A stretch of 9,355 bases of DNA, from NCBI GenBank assembly GCA_034437895.1, contig DAOTTO010000170.1, positions 1 through 9,355 on the forward strand. Reading direction: 5' to 3'. The stretch's first letter is position 1; every line of letters starts with the position of its first letter. Made by a program: the position numbers and the translations under genes. The stretch comes from JANRLJ01 sp034437895 (GTDB taxonomy: Bacteria > Chloroflexota > Anaerolineae > Aggregatilineales > Phototrophicaceae). Below are positions 6,546 to 9,355 of the stretch, piece by piece. The notes beneath the pieces are model-generated. The model ran no database searches. It was not told where the DNA came from and saw nothing but the letters and a program-made list of their open reading frames with translations.

Positions 6546-7466
6546 ATGACTTGGCGTTTACATATCAGCAACCGAGCTATCCAATATCTGGACATCCTCG
6601 ATGGGGAACCTACCGTAGTGGCGGCTTGGTCGCGGCGGGATCGTGTGGCCTATTATGATTTGGAAACAGGCGCACCGCTGGGTGAACATGCGCTGCGAAC
6701 CATTGCTGTCGAGAATCGCCAGGGGATTGAGTGGCAGGCATTTTTGGCGGAACTGGTCGCCCCGAATGGCGCACCTTTGCCTATCGTCCGAATGCCCCAC
6801 ATCACCATCTATACCACTGATGATGGGCGGATGCGCCTATATCACGTTAATCAACACCAGCTTTACCTCGAAAGCGAAGACAAAGAAGTGCCGCTTGAAG
6901 TTGAAGAAACCGAAGAATTTCGGGTGTTGGCCTTAGATCGTTTTCTCGGCTTAAGCGCTGCGCTGGCGGAAGACGGCAAACTTCACGTCTATCAGCAGCA
7001 TATTCGCGTGGGGGTGTTCGATCTTGGGCTGAGTGTGGAACGTGACCTAATGCCATCTGTAGCGATTTCACGCGGCGGCGGGTCGATTTTTGTCTGTGAT
7101 GGGCAGTACATCATCCTCACTGATTCCAGCGGAAAAGCGCGGAAAAAATTGGAAACGCCGTACTTCGTGGGGAAAATGGCTTGTTCCCCCGCAGGACGTT
7201 ACCTTGTGACCAGCGACCTAGAAACCGGCGTTGTGCGCGTTTATCACGGCGCGGATTTAACCCTGCTGCGTCAGCGCTTCGCCGTTGACCTGATGGCAAA
7301 AGCGACGCAGTTGCAATTAATGGGGGATCCACCGCCAATTTCAGTGGCTCTCAGTGCGCTGGCAATCGACAATCGAGGCATAATCGCCTTTGCGATGTCG
7401 GGCGTGATTTGCGTTACCGCCCTTACACAAATGGACGAACTTCCCCGTCCCCAAGCGCTGCTATAG
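6546..7466 (+). CDS. Hypothetical beta-propeller-like protein of the FHA-PspC-LiaF cluster
   Basis: 306 residues, no signal peptide or membrane helix. The sequence shows repeated beta-strand patterns with loose WD40/YVTN-like blades: RVAYYDLETGAPLG (33-46), ITIYTTDDGRMRLYH (86-100), LSAALAEDGKLHVYQ (136-150), VAISRGGGSIFVCDG (172-186), MACSPAGRYLVTSDLETG (211-228) and ALAIDNRGIIAFAMSG (271-286). This spacing is consistent with a six- or seven-bladed propeller, with 110-125 an acidic insertion. It starts 31 nt after the LiaF-like gene on the same strand. No good ribosome binding site was seen, so it may depend on upstream translation. I do not recognise a named family. A scaffold or sensor role alongside the FHA and PspC/LiaF proteins is only a guess from position. 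Confidence 0.7.
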   Translation: MTWRLHISNRAIQYLDILDGEPTVVAAWSRRDRVAYYDLETGAPLGEHALRTIAVENRQGIEWQAFLAELVAPNGAPLPIVRMPHITIYTTDDGRMRLYHVNQHQLYLESEDKEVPLEVEETEEFRVLALDRFLGLSAALAEDGKLHVYQQHIRVGVFDLGLSVERDLMPSVAISRGGGSIFVCDGQYIILTDSSGKARKKLETPYFVGKMACSPAGRYLVTSDLETGVVRVYHGADLTLLRQRFAVDLMAKATQLQLMGDPPPISVALSALAIDNRGIIAFAMSGVICVTALTQMDELPRPQALL

Positions 7467-7492
7467 AGTCTGGAAAGTAATTTGAAATTTTA

Positions 7493-7545
7493 ACCGCCAA
7501 GAACACCAAGATTTTGAACTTAAGCGTCTGTGGTCTCTGTGGTTC
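7493..7545. repeat. Degenerate 9-nt direct repeats in two opposed halves
   Basis: In the gap between two converging genes, CCAAGAACA CCAAGATTT (7497-7514) repeats CCAAGA at 9-nt spacing, and CTGTGGTCT CTGTGGTTC (7528-7545) repeats CTGTGGT at 9-nt spacing. The right half read on the opposite strand (AACCACAGAGACCACAGA) loosely mirrors the left half starting AACCGCCAAGAAC at 7492. Similar AACCGCCAAG and CTGTGGT strings recur as intergenic repeats in many bacteria. No clear terminator hairpin with a T-run was found here. Confidence 0.5.
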
Positions 7546-7587
7546 AATGATTTTCAATTTCTTTCACAAATCTATATGAGTCGCTGA

Positions 7588-8340
7588 TTACTTGAAAAGT
7601 GAGCGCTGCGGAAAGACCATGCGCTCAATCGACAATCGCCGTTGGAGCGAAATCCGGTTTGCGCGTTCAAAATCATGATGAAGATCAAGAATTAAATCGG
7701 CTTGCAGGTTGGACGGCTGTAAAGAGAAAATTGCCAATGTAACGGTATGCTCTCCCGGTGACAACACCAGCCATCGCCCCTCATTAATCGGCTTACGGGC
7801 TACCTTGGCGGTGGGCAACTGCGGCATGAGCCACAATTGTTTGAGCGTCTGTACGATATGCGTCAGGCTATCTGGCGGCAGAGTCCCGCCCGTGAGCAGC
7901 GGTTGGCGCTCATGATGGCGAAAGACCAAAAAATAAAGCGGCACTGCTTCAAAATGTTCTCGTAAAAAATTCGTCCGTCCTAAACGGGCAACTTGTTTCC
8001 ACGCATCATTCGTGGGATTGCGTTGGATGAGGCGCTCGATGATGAGGCGTTGTTCACTATAATGTGCATAGATGGCGTTGAACTGCGGACGGTTGATTTT
8101 GCCTGCCGCGAATTCCCCCGCGACTCTTTCCATCTTTTCGCGGATGTGGTCTAATGTCGTCTTGGGGTCTTCTGCTATAACGCTCTGAAGCGCTTCAGGC
8201 AGCACCTCCGGCGACGAAATCGATTGTTCTTCTGGACGTTTGGGACGAATGGGGGAACGAATTAGACCAGTCGCTGGATTCAGCTCTGGTTCAAAAAATG
8301 AGTGCTCAGGTTGAGGATTATGTTCAATCACAATGTTCAC
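7588..8340 (-). CDS. Hypothetical protein, SHOCT-like helical segment plus possible roadblock-like domain
   Basis: 250 residues, not a family I recognise. Residues 1-58 are Pro-rich and probably disordered. Residues 61-105 form a helical hairpin (HIREKMERVAGEFAAGKINR, then PQFNAIYAHYSEQRLIIERLI) resembling SHOCT-type oligomerisation segments with an internal GKI turn. Residues 125-232 alternate strands and helices: EAVPLYFLVFRHH, PLLTGG, HIVQTLKQLW, GRWLVLSPGEHTVTLAIFSL, then LDLHHDFERANR. This order is reminiscent of roadblock/LC7 or profilin-like folds, but that is inference only. The start is GTG 8340, with an in-frame TAA two codons upstream; the ribosome binding site is poor, and a GTG at codon 4 is possible. 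It converges with the propeller gene and diverges from the lyase-like gene. Confidence 0.68.
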   Translation of the reverse strand: MNIVIEHNPQPEHSFFEPELNPATGLIRSPIRPKRPEEQSISSPEVLPEALQSVIAEDPKTTLDHIREKMERVAGEFAAGKINRPQFNAIYAHYSEQRLIIERLIQRNPTNDAWKQVARLGRTNFLREHFEAVPLYFLVFRHHERQPLLTGGTLPPDSLTHIVQTLKQLWLMPQLPTAKVARKPINEGRWLVLSPGEHTVTLAIFSLQPSNLQADLILDLHHDFERANRISLQRRLSIERMVFPQRSLFK

Positions 8341-8386
8341 TCGTTATGAAGTTGCACCCTAGCGCATCAACACAGCATATCACATA

Positions 8387-8397
8387 AGTGTAACACT
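8387..8397. promoter_or_regulatory. Small palindrome in a divergent intergenic region, possible operator
   Basis: AGTGT A ACACT is a perfect 5+1+5 inverted repeat lying in the 86-nt gap between the divergent hypothetical and lyase-like genes. Its position fits a regulator site. No convincing -35/-10 pair could be set around it, and a palindrome this short can arise by chance. Confidence 0.25.
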
Positions 8398-8426
8398 AAA
8401 AACAACGGATAGGCTTTTAAATCTTA

Positions 8427-9355
8427 ATGATGTTTAACGTTTCCCACCTAGGTTTGTATTTTGGTATATCGCATGTCGAACAAGCCAAGCGCCAAGCCCA
8501 ACGACTGCCCTATAAGGCTGCTTGGAACACGCTGCATGAAGCCACTGCTGCCAATGATTTAGCCATTATACAGCTTAATGGTTTGCGTTATCGATTTGAC
8601 AATGATCGTCGTGCCGGGGAAGGTGCTGTCAGCCTTATCGAAAATCCAGTGGGCTTAAATCAGGATGCGGTTTATTGGGATTCGCTGGCGGAAACCATCG
8701 TCACCGCGCAATGTTACGAAATGCTGCGCGATCATCCCGCATTTTCCGCATTAAAGCAAACACAATGGCGTGATTGGTTTTTGGAGCGTGTGACCCATTT
8801 TAACCAAAAGCCATTTGAGATGACCCAAGCAGAGTCGCTTTGGTTGGGGCTGTTGAATGTCGCGGCTGGAATCGTTTTAGAAGATGAGGCCATTTTTGAA
8901 TCCGGCGCGGCAGTATATCGCCAGACGATTGACGAAAGCGTCCGCCCGGAAGGGTATATTGCTAAAGCGGTAGAAACGCATGATGGGCAAAGCCTGATGA
9001 ATCAGGTGCTTTCGGCACAAGCACTGGTGCTAATGGCTGAAGCAGCACAACACGCCGGCGTTGATCTATGGAGCTACAGCCAACGTGGGGTTTCGGTACT
9101 CACTGCGACCACCTACCCGCTTTATTATTATTTTTATCCCGAAAAATGGCCGTGGGAAACAGGGTTAGACTTAGAATATGCCGCTGGACTTTTTCGGCAG
9201 CACGGCGGCTTTTTAGAAATCCTCAACCGTCGCTATGATCGTCCGCTGCGAGCGATCCGCTTGATCTTGAAGGACATCCGTCCAGTCAACGATCTTTATG
9301 GCGGCGGCTTGACCACCCTTACGCATGGTGTCGCAGAACGTCGCGGCTTGTTCGG
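8427..9355 (+). CDS. Alginate-lyase-like (alpha/alpha-toroid) protein, 3' end cut by window edge
   Basis: 309 complete codons with no stop before the window ends. The protein is helical throughout. Residues 160-217 resemble the core of alginate lyase family proteins (PF05426): VYRQTIDESVRPEGYIAKAV (163-182), then LSAQALVLMAEAAQHAG (195-211) and VDLWSYSQRG (212-221). The family cleaves uronic-acid polysaccharides by beta-elimination. Two features argue for caution. The usual Asn-Asn-His-x-Trp motif, expected near 130-145, is replaced by EMTQAESLWLG. The Arg/Tyr motif after the DG turn is not preserved (VETHDGQSLMN). There is also no signal peptide, although most family members are exported. 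The start is the first of two ATGs at 8427, preceded in frame by TAA at 8418-8420. It may be a divergent or non-catalytic member, or another toroid enzyme. Confidence 0.65.
   Translation, partial: MMFNVSHLGLYFGISHVEQAKRQAQRLPYKAAWNTLHEATAANDLAIIQLNGLRYRFDNDRRAGEGAVSLIENPVGLNQDAVYWDSLAETIVTAQCYEMLRDHPAFSALKQTQWRDWFLERVTHFNQKPFEMTQAESLWLGLLNVAAGIVLEDEAIFESGAAVYRQTIDESVRPEGYIAKAVETHDGQSLMNQVLSAQALVLMAEAAQHAGVDLWSYSQRGVSVLTATTYPLYYYFYPEKWPWETGLDLEYAAGLFRQHGGFLEILNRRYDRPLRAIRLILKDIRPVNDLYGGGLTTLTHGVAERRGLF

Overview
The window most resembles a fragment of a Chloroflexota (Anaerolineae-like) genome. This is inferred from the gene repertoire: an FHA / PspC / LiaF-like cluster, an exported protein with bactofilin-type repeats, a UPF0104 membrane protein and a prokaryotic ARMT1-like DUF89 protein. 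No RNA gene or marker gene is present to confirm it. GC is middling. No CRISPR array, tRNA, rRNA or insertion sequence was seen.

Left block, minus strand (about 3000 down to 1): five tightly spaced genes that look like one operon. In transcription order they are a UPF0104/lysylphosphatidylglycerol-synthase-type membrane protein, an ARMT1-like metal-dependent phosphatase (DUF89), a small helical antitoxin, a PIN-domain toxin that overlaps it, and the first 22 codons of an FAD/NAD(P)-binding oxidoreductase cut by the window edge. An extended -10 promoter candidate lies just upstream of the membrane-protein gene. The toxin gene is visibly AT-richer than its neighbours, which suggests that the toxin-antitoxin pair was acquired.

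Centre: a divergent promoter region (about 4590-4635) with two perfect TATAAT boxes facing away from each other. To the left it drives a secreted/membrane protein with bactofilin-like beta repeats, several membrane helices and a proline-rich tail. To the right it drives a four-gene cluster: FHA-domain protein, PspC-domain membrane protein, LiaF-like membrane protein and a beta-propeller-like protein. The cluster looks like an envelope-stress or membrane-sensing module that reads phospho-Ser/Thr signals. The LiaF-like gene has a strong ribosome binding site but an ATA where the start codon should be.

Right: a short intergenic stretch with degenerate 9-nt direct repeats, then a minus-strand hypothetical protein (a SHOCT-like helical segment plus a possible roadblock-like domain). 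Divergent from it is an alginate-lyase-like protein that runs off the right edge. It lacks a signal peptide and the usual catalytic Asn-Asn-His motif. No transcription terminator could be identified with confidence.
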